Shown piece after piece: positions 41,330 to 49,553 of a DNA stretch of 57,039 bases. The notes under the pieces are model-generated. The model saw only the letters and a program-made list of their open reading frames with translations, was not told where the DNA came from and did no database searches. The position numbers and the translations under genes were made by a program. The number at the start of each line of letters is the position of its first letter. Position 1 is the first letter of the stretch. Source of the stretch: Streptosporangium nondiastaticum (lineage in GTDB: Bacteria > Actinomycetota > Actinomycetes > Streptomycetales > Streptomycetaceae); contig NZ_PXWG01000035.1 of assembly GCF_003011965.1 (NCBI RefSeq), positions 1 to 57,039 on the forward strand, in the 5' to 3' direction.

Positions 41330-41335
41330 TAGAAT
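41330..41335 (+). promoter_or_regulatory. -10 element of leaderless XRE gene
   Basis: TAGAAT matches the TAGRRT-like Streptomyces -10 and ends 7 nt before the ATG, with no ribosome binding site between. Confidence 0.5.
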
Positions 41336-41342
41336 CCGCCCC

Positions 41343-41621
41343 ATGGTGAGGACCCCCTTGACCCCCTGGGAGCGGCGGCGCGGCGAGAAGCTCGGCGCCC
41401 TGCTCCGCGAGGCGCGCGGCGAGCGGAGCATGGTGGAGATCGCCGCCGCCGCGGGCCTGTCCGTGGAGACGCTCCGCAAGATCGAGACCGGCCGCGCGCC
41501 CACCCCCGCCTTCTTCACGATCGCGGCGCTGGCCTCCGTGCTGGGCCTGCCCATGGAGAAGCTGGCGGCGGCTGCGGCGGCCGGTGCGGATGAGGGGGAT
41601 CGTGCGGCGCTGACGGCGTGA
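41343..41621 (+). CDS. Small XRE-family HTH regulator
   Basis: A 92-residue protein with one HTH_XRE domain (LLREARGERSMVEIAAAAGL, then VETLRKIETGRAPTPAFFTI) and a short Ala-rich tail; it has no sensor domain. It is divergent from the methionine aminopeptidase and probably autoregulates and controls it through the ATACCGGTAT palindrome. Confidence 0.9.
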   Translation: MVRTPLTPWERRRGEKLGALLREARGERSMVEIAAAAGLSVETLRKIETGRAPTPAFFTIAALASVLGLPMEKLAAAAAAGADEGDRAALTA

Positions 41622-41676
41622 AGAGAGCGGGGCGGCGCCGTTCCTGACGGCATTTCCGGCTCTCGCGAGACAGCGG

Positions 41677-41713
41677 CTGACCGATCGGTTAGATTACTGA
41701 CCGATCGGTTAGA
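41677..41713. promoter_or_regulatory. Twin TetR-type operators upstream of FAD monooxygenase
   Basis: Two identical 17-bp copies of CTGACCGATCGGTTAGA (41677-41693 and 41697-41713) each contain the palindrome ACCGATCGGT and are 20 bp apart, on one face of the helix. They lie directly upstream of the monooxygenase. The TetR gene just downstream is the obvious candidate ligand. Confidence 0.85.
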
Positions 41714-41739
41714 GTCATGCTCGACGAGAGGCAGGACAC

Positions 41740-42960
41740 ATGGAGCGCACGACATGCTGCGTGGTGGGCGGAGGCCCCGCGGGGATGATGCTGGGGCTGC
41801 TGCTGGCCAGGGCCGGGATCCGGGTCACCGTGCTGGAGAAGCACCGCGACTTCCTCCGTGACTTCCGCGGCGACACCGTCCACCCCTCCACCCTGCGCCT
41901 GCTCGACGAGCTCGGCCTCGGGGAACGGTTCGCGCAGCTCCCCTTCCCCAAGCTGGAGGAGATGCGCATGGAGATCGCCGGCACCACCGTCGTCGCGGCC
42001 GACTTCAGCCGCATCCCCGGCCGCCACAAGTACATCGCCATGGTCCCCCAGTGGGACTTCCTCGACCTGCTGGCGAGCGCCGCCGAAGCCGAGCCCTCCT
42101 TCACCCTGCGCATGTGCACCGAGGTCACCGGCCTGCGCCGGGACGGCGGCCGCGTCACCGGCGTCCGCTACACCGCCGAGGACGGCACCCCCGGCGAGAT
42201 CGCCGCCGACCTCACCGTCGGCTGCGACGGCCGCCGCTCCGTCGTCCGCGGGGAAGCGGGCCTGGTCCCGGAGGAGTTCGACGTCCCCATGGACGTCTGG
42301 CAGGTCCGCGTGGACGCGCCCCGCGGCGGCCTCAAGGACGGCCGCGTCTTCGCCCGCTTCGGCGACGGCCAGGCCGCCGTCACCATGGACCGCGGCACCT
42401 ACTTCCAGACCTCCTACCTCATCGGCAAGGGCCGCGACGCCGAACTGCGCTCCCACGACATCCAGTGGTTCCGCGACCGGCTCGGCGCCTTCTTCGGCTG
42501 GGACGCCGCCGTGACCGCCGGCATCGGCTCCTGGGACGACGTGAAGCTGCTCGACGTGAGCATGGGGCGGCTCCCGCGCTGGTACGGCAACGGCGTGCTC
42601 TGCATCGGCGACGCCGCCCACACCATGTCGCCCGTCGGCGGCGTCGGCGTCAACCTCGCGATCCAGGACGCCGTCGCGGCCGCCCGCATCCTCGCCCGGC
42701 CGCTGCGCGAGGGCACCGTCTGCGGCCACGACCTCGAACGCGTGCAGAAGCGCCGCACGCTCCCCACGGCCCTCGTGCAGCAGTCCCAGCAGGGCGAGCA
42801 CAAGCTGATCCGCAGCGCCCTCGACGGCACCCTGACCGCGGGCACCATGCCCCTGCCCCTGCGGATCCTGCGCCGGGCCCGCCCCCTGCGCGCCGCCACC
42901 GCGTACATCGGCGGGCTCGGGATACGCCCCGAGCGCGCGCCCGCCTTCGCGAGGGCCTAG
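41740..42960 (+). CDS. FAD-dependent monooxygenase (PHBH/UbiH type)
   Basis: A 406-residue flavoprotein monooxygenase with CVVGGGPAGMMLGLLLARAG for FAD, the DG motif in VGCDGRRSVVRGEAG and the GD motif in LCIGDAAHTMSPVGGVGVN. The ribosome binding site is GAGAGG. Relatives hydroxylate aromatic compounds or inactivate antibiotics. Twin TetR operators in its promoter and a convergent TetR gene suggest substrate-induced expression, perhaps in detoxification. Confidence 0.92.
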   Translation: MERTTCCVVGGGPAGMMLGLLLARAGIRVTVLEKHRDFLRDFRGDTVHPSTLRLLDELGLGERFAQLPFPKLEEMRMEIAGTTVVAADFSRIPGRHKYIAMVPQWDFLDLLASAAEAEPSFTLRMCTEVTGLRRDGGRVTGVRYTAEDGTPGEIAADLTVGCDGRRSVVRGEAGLVPEEFDVPMDVWQVRVDAPRGGLKDGRVFARFGDGQAAVTMDRGTYFQTSYLIGKGRDAELRSHDIQWFRDRLGAFFGWDAAVTAGIGSWDDVKLLDVSMGRLPRWYGNGVLCIGDAAHTMSPVGGVGVNLAIQDAVAAARILARPLREGTVCGHDLERVQKRRTLPTALVQQSQQGEHKLIRSALDGTLTAGTMPLPLRILRRARPLRAATAYIGGLGIRPERAPAFARA

Positions 42961-42983
42961 GAACGGCCCCGGACGTACGGGCT

Positions 42984-43607
42984 TCAGTCCCGGGCCCGCA
43001 CCGCGTTCAGCGTGAACGTCACCAGCTCGTCGGCCGCGGCGCCGAGATCCAGCTCCGGGTCGGCGAGCCAGTGGGAGACCACCCCGTCGATCGCACCACC
43101 GATCGCGAGGGCCGTCACCCGCGTGTCGAACGCGCGCAGCCGGCCCGCCGCCTGCCCCGCCGCCAGCAGCTCCATCAGGCCCTGCAGGCGGCCGCCGGTC
43201 TGGTGCCGGCCCGGCGTCTTCAGCCGTGTGCCGCCCTCGTCGTCCAGGAGCATCTCGATGATCACGCGCACATGGCGCCGGTTGGCCTGCTGGTAGCCGA
43301 CCATCGCCCGGACGTAGGCGACGAGCGCGTCCAGCGGGTCCGCCTCCCGCTCCACGCGCTCGGCGACGTACGCGGTGAACTCCTCCAGCACCTGCGTCAG
43401 CACCGTGCGCGTGAGGTTGTCCTTCGACGAGAAGTGGTAGAGGACCGCGGCCTTGGAGATGCCGGCCGCCTCCGCGATCGCCGACAGCGACGCCGCCGGG
43501 TACCCCCGCGTGGAGATCAGGTCGATCGTGCTCTCGACGATCTGCTGCCGGCGCGCCCGCTCCGTGAAGGTCGGCTCGCCGGGGGCAGCACTCCGGCGGG
43601 GACTCAT
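42984..43607 (-). CDS. TetR-family repressor
   Basis: A 207-residue protein starting at ATG 43607 behind AGAGGTGG. The N-terminal HTH is clear (RQQIVESTIDLISTRGYPAA, then IAEAAGISKAAVLYHFSSKD). The C-terminal ligand-binding domain ends in LDLGAAADELVTFTLNAV. It is convergent with the FAD monooxygenase, 23 bp apart. It probably binds the CTGACCGATCGGTTAGA pair at 41677-41713. Confidence 0.93.
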   Translation of the reverse strand: MSPRRSAAPGEPTFTERARRQQIVESTIDLISTRGYPAASLSAIAEAAGISKAAVLYHFSSKDNLTRTVLTQVLEEFTAYVAERVEREADPLDALVAYVRAMVGYQQANRRHVRVIIEMLLDDEGGTRLKTPGRHQTGGRLQGLMELLAAGQAAGRLRAFDTRVTALAIGGAIDGVVSHWLADPELDLGAAADELVTFTLNAVRARD

Positions 43608-43741
43608 CGTGACGCCACCTCTGTTCTTCTCGCGCTGGTTCTTCTCGCGCTCCGGCCCGGGCTGCCGTCCTCGCGGACGACACCCGACCGTACACCGCGC
43701 CTCCGGCGGCCGGGTCACCGGGACCGGGCCCGGCCCGGGGT

Positions 43742-43797
43742 CAGCCCCACCAGGAGTAGCCCCCAGGGGCAGCCCCACCAGGGGTCAGTCCCACCAG
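43742..43797. repeat. Three copies of a 12-bp repeat at and after a stop codon
   Basis: CAGCCCCACCAG occurs at 43742-43753 and 43770-43781, and as CAGTCCCACCAG at 43786-43797. The last copy contains the stop codon and the final NWWD codons of the minus-strand gene, and the others lie in its 3' flank. Confidence 0.7.
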
Positions 43798-44246
43798 TTG
43801 AACAGGACATCGCCCAGGCACGCGGGCTTCCAGTAGCGGATCTCCGTGAGCTCGGCCGGCGACAGCTCCGAGACATCGCACTCCTCCAAGGGCGTCATCA
43901 GCTCCTTGACCCCCATCACCCGCAGCCCCGCCGTCTCGAAGACCTGCGCCCACAGCGGCGGGTCCGCGAATCCCGGCACCGGCTCGCCCTCGCGGACCGC
44001 GTCCGTCGTGAAGGCGACCAGGGGCAGATGGACGTGGCCCAGGGCAGTGAACACACGGCCGTACCCGTCGCTGAGCGTCGCCCGGCGGAACGTCTGCACC
44101 TCGCCGGGAACCACCTCGCCGGCCCGTCCCCGGGCCTCCATGGCCGCGGTGAAACAAGCCGCCCGGAACAGCGCCGCCTCGGTGCGCGGCAGAGGAGCCT
44201 CGTGCGGCCCCCGGAAACCCGTAGCGCCCCGCGTCAGACGGATCAA
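43785..44246 (-). CDS. Conserved hypothetical protein
   Basis: A 153-residue protein that I do not recognise. The preferred start is TTG 44246, four nt behind GGAGGGAGGAG; ATG 44264 in the same frame is the alternative. The sequence is soluble, with ATLSDGYGRVFTALGHVHLP, a central LWAQVFETAGLRVMGVKELM and the end RYWKPACLGDVLFNWWD. It is divergent from the PucR-like gene and follows the TetR gene's flank. Confidence 0.65.
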   Translation of the reverse strand: MIRLTRGATGFRGPHEAPLPRTEAALFRAACFTAAMEARGRAGEVVPGEVQTFRRATLSDGYGRVFTALGHVHLPLVAFTTDAVREGEPVPGFADPPLWAQVFETAGLRVMGVKELMTPLEECDVSELSPAELTEIRYWKPACLGDVLFNWWD

Positions 44247-44407
44247 CGTGCTCCTCCCTCCCATCCCACCCCTCTCCCGCAGTCACGCCCGTGCCTTCCG
44301 TGACGTGCTGCTCCTCTTACTAACACAACGCGCGAACCGCTGCTCCGTACGCCCGTCCCGCAGTGCGAACGGCCCGCCACGCCACGGCACGCACCCCCCG
44401 GCGTGCG

Positions 44408-44508
44408 CGCGCCCAACGCGCCTCCCCGCAGCGGCGCGAGCACCCTTCTTTTCCTCAAGTAGCCTTGAGGAAAAGAAGGGTGAAAAACGGGAAAAGAGGT
44501 TGGGCGCG
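44408..44508 (+). promoter_or_regulatory. Nested hairpins in leader of PucR-like gene
   Basis: The inner perfect 19-bp inverted repeat is CACCCTTCTTTTCCTCAAG (44441-44459), loop TAGC, complement 44464-44482. The outer perfect 10-bp pair is CGCGCCCAAC (44408-44417) with GTTGGGCGCG (44499-44508); its right arm covers the gap between the ribosome binding site and the first base of the GTG start. The inner stem is AT-richer than the genome. It may be an attenuator, a translational switch or a large operator. Confidence 0.7.
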
Positions 44509-46076
44509 TGGCCACGGACGACGACAGCGGCGAACGGCTGCGGCAGGCACGGGAACACGCGGCGCGGCTGACCCGGCTGCTGGACTTCGCCCGCGCCGGT
44601 GAGAACGGCGACGACACGGTCCTGCGCCGCCTCGTCACCTGGCTCGCCGGCACCCTCGGCGGCACCGTCACCCTGACCGGCCGGAACGGCGAGCCCCTCG
44701 CCGGCACCGCCGCCCACGCAGCCGTCGAGGAACGCGCCGGGGAACTGCTACGCCACGTGGCAGGCGGCAGGCTCCACGCCGCGGCGGCCGACGACCGGCA
44801 CGGACAGCTGCGCCTCGTCGCCGTCGGGCGCAGCGCCCCGCACCCCGTCCTCGCCGCCGGCCTGCCCGGCCCGTTCGACGAGCGGGCCGCGGCCCTCCTC
44901 ACCCACGCCGCCGGAGTCCTCGCCCCGCTGCTCCGGGCCCGCGAGGCCGAGGAGCACCGCCGCAGCGCCGAACACGCCACCGCCTGCCTCCGGCTCGCCG
45001 TCTTCCAGCTCCTCATGGGCGGCGAGGTCACCCTCGCCCAGCGCACCGCCGCAGGTCTCGCCCCCGGCCTCCTCGACGCCGACACGGCCCGCGTCATCGT
45101 CCTCGAACAACAGGGGCACCGGCGCGACACCCTCCTGCGCGCCTGCGAAGAAGCCACCGGAGGACGGGCCCTGACGGTGCGCTGCGCCGCCTACGACACC
45201 CAGGTGATCGTCGTCGTCCCCGCCCGTGACGGGGACGCGCCGGGAGACGCCGGCGGGCCCGCCCCCGCCGACGCGCTGCGCCGTCTCGTCGCCGGCCGGC
45301 CGGACGTCTACCTCGGCGCCGGCGGCCTCCACCCCCTCTCCCGGACCGGCGAGGCGTACGGCGAGGCGGCCCGCGCCCTCGCCGTGGCACGCTTCCGGCC
45401 CGACCGGGTCGCCGAGCACAGCGCACAGACCAGGCTCGCCGGACTCCTCGACCCCGCCGCCTCGCACGCCTGGGCCGCCCGCGCCCTGCAGCCGCTCGAC
45501 GCGCTGCCGTACCACGCACGCGCCCCGCTGCTCGCGACCGTCGGCCTCGGCCTGGAGTTCACGGCCGTCAACGCCGCCAAGGTCCTCGGCGTCAGCCGCA
45601 ACACCGTCCGCGCCCGCATGGACAGGGCCGCCGCCCTGCTCGGCGCCGACCTCGCCGACGTACGCGCCCGGGCCGCGCTCCACCTGGCCCTGCACCTGCA
45701 CGCCACCGCTCCCGGCACTGCGCCCGGCGACGCGCCGCCGCCCGCGAGCCTGGAGCGGCTGCTCGCGTCCGGCGGCCCCCGGGCCTGGGCGGGGGAACTC
45801 CTCGGGCGGCTCACCCCCGACGACCGCGACCTGCGCCGGACCCTGCGCGTCTGGATCTCGGAGAACACGGCGGTCGAGGGGGCGGCGGCGCGCCTGGGCG
45901 TCCACCCCCGCACCGTGCGCGACCACCTGCGCGGCGCCGAACACCTGCTGGGCCGCCGGCTCGTCCCCGGCGGCGGCGACCTCTACGAGGTGGTCCTCGC
46001 CTGCGCCGCCCTGGCCGACGTGGAGCTCGGGCCCGGCCCGGGCCGCGTGCTGTGCCCGGCAACCGTGCACGGGTGA
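44508..46076 (+). CDS. PucR/CdaR-type regulator with two HTH regions
   Basis: A 522-residue protein starting at GTG 44508 behind AAGAGG. A GAF-like N-terminal part (residues ~20-145) is followed by a central GGDEF-like linker region. A PucR-type HTH follows (LEFTAVNAAKVLGVSRNTVR, near 365), and a second similar HTH (ENTAVEGAAARLGVHPRTVRDH, near 460). Two HTH units in one chain are unusual. Members often control catabolic or amino-acid genes. The long hairpin directly in its leader suggests post-transcriptional self-control. Confidence 0.85.
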   Translation: MATDDDSGERLRQAREHAARLTRLLDFARAGENGDDTVLRRLVTWLAGTLGGTVTLTGRNGEPLAGTAAHAAVEERAGELLRHVAGGRLHAAAADDRHGQLRLVAVGRSAPHPVLAAGLPGPFDERAAALLTHAAGVLAPLLRAREAEEHRRSAEHATACLRLAVFQLLMGGEVTLAQRTAAGLAPGLLDADTARVIVLEQQGHRRDTLLRACEEATGGRALTVRCAAYDTQVIVVVPARDGDAPGDAGGPAPADALRRLVAGRPDVYLGAGGLHPLSRTGEAYGEAARALAVARFRPDRVAEHSAQTRLAGLLDPAASHAWAARALQPLDALPYHARAPLLATVGLGLEFTAVNAAKVLGVSRNTVRARMDRAAALLGADLADVRARAALHLALHLHATAPGTAPGDAPPPASLERLLASGGPRAWAGELLGRLTPDDRDLRRTLRVWISENTAVEGAAARLGVHPRTVRDHLRGAEHLLGRRLVPGGGDLYEVVLACAALADVELGPGPGRVLCPATVHG

Positions 46077-46620
46077 CAGCCGGCGGCGCCCGACCGTGCA
46101 CGCGTGACGTGTCCGGGCCCGGCCGCCCGCGCGTAACGTCAGCGGAACCGGCGCCGCCCAGCGCCGGTTCCACGGGGGAACGGTGCCGCCGGCCCGGCCA
46201 CCCGGCGAGCCCGTCCACGCCCGCCGATCACGCGCGGGCGTGGGCGCCGGCCGGCCCGGAGCCGTGCCACCGCACGGCACCCGGGCGCACGCACTTGGGG
46301 GTGCACCCGCGCCCGGGGCCGGCGGCCGTTCACCGAAGGCATCGGCAACGTCCTGCCCTAAGGCATCGGCAACGTCCTGCTCCAGGGGGCGCCGTCCAGG
46401 GGGCGCCGCCGCCCTCACACGGATTCCTTGCGAGCCCCTTCGGCCCGTCCGGGGGAGTGCTGGTATCCGGAGAGCCGCCCGAGCGGCCTGAGGAAACGGC
46501 TCGGTCGCCCGGCGGAACCGCTCCAGTGGCACCGGGCCGGGTAGCCGGTCAAGTAGCGGGCCGGGGGTGGGATTGCCAGAATCGAGAGGAGTGAAACGCA
46601 ATATATCGGGAGGAATCATC
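46077..46620. other. Intergenic region with tandem repeats upstream of DUF2795 gene
   Basis: These 544 bp contain no convincing gene. They contain a 24-bp-period duplication (AAGGCATCGGCAACGTCCTGC at 46336-46356 and 46360-46380) followed at once by a 14-bp tandem pair (46381-46394, 46395-46408). Nearer the gene is an AT-rich AATATAT patch with a GGGAGGAAT ribosome binding site. Confidence 0.7.
46336..46408. repeat. Adjacent 24-bp and 14-bp tandem duplications
   Basis: AAGGCATCGGCAACGTCCTGC is present twice (46336-46356, 46360-46380) and TCCAGGGGGCGCCG twice in tandem (46381-46394, 46395-46408). The copies are identical, which suggests recent slippage. Confidence 0.85.
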
Positions 46621-46812
46621 GTGGCTGAGAACCCGACCGACATGCAGGAAGTCCTGAAGGGCGCGCACTTCCCCGCCCGGGGCAAGGACCTCGCCCGGGT
46701 CGCCGAGGACAACCACGCCTCGAACGATGTGGTCAGACGCCTGCAGGAACATTCCAAAGACACCTACAACACCCCCGGCGACGTCGAGCGGGAGGTCTTC
46801 GGCAAGGGCTGA
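46621..46812 (+). CDS. DUF2795-family small protein
   Basis: A 63-residue protein starting at GTG 46621 behind GGGAGGAAT; the upstream in-frame ATG at 46567 is less likely. It matches the DUF2795 pattern: LKGAHFPARGKDLARVAEDN, then DVVRRLQEH and TYNTPGDVEREV. These small proteins recur in actinobacteria and their function is unknown. Confidence 0.82.
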   Translation: MAENPTDMQEVLKGAHFPARGKDLARVAEDNHASNDVVRRLQEHSKDTYNTPGDVEREVFGKG

Positions 46813-46888
46813 GCCGACGCGCTTGCCGTGCGGTACGGCCTGGAAAATCGTTCGCGTGCCCGCAACCGGCCCCGTTAGCGTCACTCAG

Positions 46889-47758
46889 GTGACGACGACC
46901 GGCGAACGAGCGGGCGGCGGGCTGGGCGGTCCCGCCGGGAACTGGCGCGAGGACAACCGCGCGCTGTGGGACGAGCGGGTGCCCCTCCACACGGAGAGCG
47001 CCTTCTACGACGTGGCGGGCTTCAAGGCCGGCCGCAACGACCTGCGCGGGTTCGAGGCGGACGAGGTCGGTGACGTCACCGGCAAGCGCCTGCTCCACCT
47101 GCAGTGCCACATCGGCACCGACACCCTGTCCTGGGCCCGCCGGGGCGCCGAGGTGACCGGCCTGGACTTCTCCGGCCCGGCGGTGGAGGCCGCGCGGGCG
47201 CTGGCGGCGGAGGTCGGCGAGGAGCGGGCCCGGTTCGTCGAGGCCGACGTGTACGACGCGCCCGCCGCGCTGCGGGGTGAGACCTTCGACATCGTCTACA
47301 CCGGGTTCGGCGCCCTGTGCTGGCTGCCCGACCTCACACAGTGGGCGCGCACGGTGGCGCAACTGGTGGCGCCGGGAGGCTTCCTGTACCTGGCGGAGTT
47401 CCATCCGGTGGCCATGTGCCTGGGCGAGGACGGCAGCGCGTTCACCGAGGACTACTTCACCCGGGGGCCGTTCGCGTACGAGGAGCCGGGCTCGTACGCC
47501 GCCCTGACCGCCGCGACGCGGCACAACCGCTCGGTGGAGTGGCAGCACCCCCTGAGCGACGTGGTCAGCGCCGTCACCGCGGCGGGCCTGCGGCTGGAGT
47601 TCCTGCACGAGCACGACTTCACGCTGTTCGAGTACCTCGACGGCATGGTCCGGGCGCGGGACACGAGCGGAAGCCGGGGCGGCGAGAGCACGGTCTACCG
47701 GCTCCCGGAGGGCCGCCCGCGCATCCCGATGGTCTACTCGCTGCGGGCCTCCAAGTAG
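46889..47758 (+). CDS. Class I SAM-dependent methyltransferase
   Basis: A 289-residue protein starting at GTG 46889, probably leaderless (TAGCGT at 46876-46881). It has the SAM site LLHLQCHIGTDTLSWARRGA, the acidic DFSGPAV, and FDIVYTGFGALCWL. It resembles the broad methyltransferase_11/25 group that often acts on small molecules. A 19-bp tandem repeat spans its stop codon. Confidence 0.87.
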   Translation: MTTTGERAGGGLGGPAGNWREDNRALWDERVPLHTESAFYDVAGFKAGRNDLRGFEADEVGDVTGKRLLHLQCHIGTDTLSWARRGAEVTGLDFSGPAVEAARALAAEVGEERARFVEADVYDAPAALRGETFDIVYTGFGALCWLPDLTQWARTVAQLVAPGGFLYLAEFHPVAMCLGEDGSAFTEDYFTRGPFAYEEPGSYAALTAATRHNRSVEWQHPLSDVVSAVTAAGLRLEFLHEHDFTLFEYLDGMVRARDTSGSRGGESTVYRLPEGRPRIPMVYSLRASK

Positions 47759-47785
47759 CTCCCTGACCTCCGAGTAGCTCCCTGA
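47748..47785 (+). repeat. 19-bp tandem repeat spanning methyltransferase stop codon
   Basis: CCTCCAAGTAGCTCCCTGA (47748-47766) is followed at once by CCTCCGAGTAGCTCCCTGA (47767-47785), with one mismatch. The first copy contains the real TAG stop. Confidence 0.85.
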
Positions 47786-47794
47786 AGTGAAGCG

Positions 47795-47836
47795 GGGCAC
47801 CGGTGCGCGCCGCGGAACGTGCGCGCACCGGTGCCC
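47795..47836. terminator. Bidirectional 16-bp hairpin between convergent genes
   Basis: A perfect stem GGGCACCGGTGCGCGC (47795-47810), a 10-nt loop and its complement at 47821-47836, between the methyltransferase stop (47758) and the lipoprotein stop (47857). Confidence 0.85.
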
Positions 47837-47856
47837 TCACCCCGCGTGCGGGGAAC

Positions 47857-49332
47857 CTACTTGCGGCGGGAGCCCGTCGAGACGGTGCCCTCGCCGCCCG
47901 CCAGCTTCCACTCCTTGTGGAGCGAACCCAGCGGGATCGGCTTCTCGAAGATCGGCGTGCCGAAGATCTGCAGCTGGAGCTGGAGGGCTCCCGCGAGGTC
48001 CAGCCCGCCGTAGGCGCCCCACTTGCCGGTGGCCGAGGCCTTGCCGTCGGCGGACGCCGTGGCGCTGCCCTCCGCCTCCGCCCGCAGGTACGGGGCGACG
48101 TCGGCCTTCACGCCGACCGCGCCGTACAGGCCGACGGACGCCTCGGCGCCGAGCGCGGCCTTCACCTTGCCGGCGGCGGTCACGGACGCCTGGGGCGACG
48201 TGGCCGAGAAGTCGGAGGTGTTGACCGGCGACCAGCCCTTGCCGCGGTTGTACGCGCCGCCGACGCGGAAGCCTCCCTTGAGGTCCTCCTTGACGTCGAC
48301 GTTGACGTGGCCGTCGGCGTCCACCTGCAGGTAGCAGGTGAGGCCGAGGTTGACCACGACCGGCACCGGGCCGACCTGGATGACCGGCGAGGCGTGCAGC
48401 TTGGCGAACGGCAGGCGCAGCGGCTTGCCGTCCGTCGAGGCGGCCGCCTGGCCCTTGAGCTCCCACTGGGAGGACCAGTCGCCCGACAGCGAGACCGAGG
48501 CGCCGGCGGGAGCGCCGCCGAAGCCCGAGCCGCCGCCGTCGTAGGCGAAGTCGACCTCCGGAGCCAGCTGGACGAAGCCCGAGGCCGACGCCGCGGCGGA
48601 CACCGGGGCGTCCTTGGCGGTGGCGATGGACGTGCCGACGTCGAGCCGCAGGTTGCCCAGCGGCACCTTCGCGCCCTTGGGCCCGAAGTGCACGTTCCCC
48701 GTCTTCGTCCACGAGGCCTTGACGCCCTTGACGAGCGGCTCGACCTCGACCGTGGACGGGTCGACGGGCACCGAGCCCTTGGCCTGGGAGTCGCCCAGCA
48801 GGGCGCCCAGGGTGGCGGGAGCGGTGTTGACCTCGGTACCCTGCTCGGTCTTGCCGAGCACCTTGGTGACCTTGGCGAGGACACCGTCGGGAGCACCGGG
48901 GGCGGGCGCGCTGGCGATGATGTCGCCGACGTCCACCTGGTTGCTCTTCTCGGGGGAGGCGCTGCTTCCGGCCCCTGCCGAGCCGGACGGCGCGGGGGTG
49001 CGGCCGGGGGCCACGCCCTTGGGGGGCTTCGCCGCGCCGGAGATGACGGCGCGTCCGCTGCTCTTGTCGAACGAGGCGACCTTCAGCGCGGACTTCTGCG
49101 CCGGCTTGCCGGAGCCGGAGGGGCGGGCCACGGCGCTCGGGGCGCCCGCGCCCTCGGGCGCGGCCCGGACGGCGAGCTGGGGTTCCGCCGCGGGCGGGCG
49201 GGCTGCTGCGGCCTTCTCGGTGCCGGCGCCGGAGTCACTGCCGGACGGCCCGGAGGCCGCGGAGCACCCGGTGGCGAGCAGGGAGGCGGCGGTGATGGCG
49301 GGTAAAGCCATGAATCGTGCGGACTTGCGCAA
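47857..49332 (-). CDS. Large secreted lipoprotein of unknown function
   Basis: A 491-residue protein with a lipoprotein signal (ALPAITAASLLATGCSAASG, lipobox LATGC). An Ala/Pro/Ser/Lys-rich linker of about 120 residues follows, then a beta-rich domain with many short GxLxLDVG-type strands (VPLGNLRLDVGTSIATA, LGLTCYLQVDADGHVNVDV, ASVGLYGAVGVKADVAPYL). The repeated strand pattern suggests a large beta-sheet or beta-prism surface domain. No catalytic motif is seen, and I do not recognise a named family. Confidence 0.75.
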   Translation of the reverse strand: MRKSARFMALPAITAASLLATGCSAASGPSGSDSGAGTEKAAAARPPAAEPQLAVRAAPEGAGAPSAVARPSGSGKPAQKSALKVASFDKSSGRAVISGAAKPPKGVAPGRTPAPSGSAGAGSSASPEKSNQVDVGDIIASAPAPGAPDGVLAKVTKVLGKTEQGTEVNTAPATLGALLGDSQAKGSVPVDPSTVEVEPLVKGVKASWTKTGNVHFGPKGAKVPLGNLRLDVGTSIATAKDAPVSAAASASGFVQLAPEVDFAYDGGGSGFGGAPAGASVSLSGDWSSQWELKGQAAASTDGKPLRLPFAKLHASPVIQVGPVPVVVNLGLTCYLQVDADGHVNVDVKEDLKGGFRVGGAYNRGKGWSPVNTSDFSATSPQASVTAAGKVKAALGAEASVGLYGAVGVKADVAPYLRAEAEGSATASADGKASATGKWGAYGGLDLAGALQLQLQIFGTPIFEKPIPLGSLHKEWKLAGGEGTVSTGSRRK

Positions 49333-49480
49333 ATTCGATCCTTGAGGGCGTGAGGTGGGGGCGGGCCGAAGGGGTCGACACCTCGGCCCGCATCACACGG
49401 CATGGGCGGGAAACCGGATGGCTACCCGCCGGTAACGGCATGATCATGCCATGGCCGTAGGGACCCTCAGAAGTCCTAAA

Positions 49481-49520
49481 CCACTGGCGGGCAGTGATCT
49501 GGATCACTGCCCGCCAGTGG
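49481..49520 (-). terminator. Perfect 19-bp hairpin after RlmG-like gene
   Basis: CCACTGGCGGGCAGTGATC (49481-49499) pairs exactly with 49502-49520 across only 2 nt. It starts 34 nt past the minus-strand stop and is followed by TTTAGG on that strand. It is a strong intrinsic terminator. Confidence 0.88.
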
Positions 49521-49553
49521 GGTCGCCGGTGGGGTCGCCCTGCCCCAAGTCGT

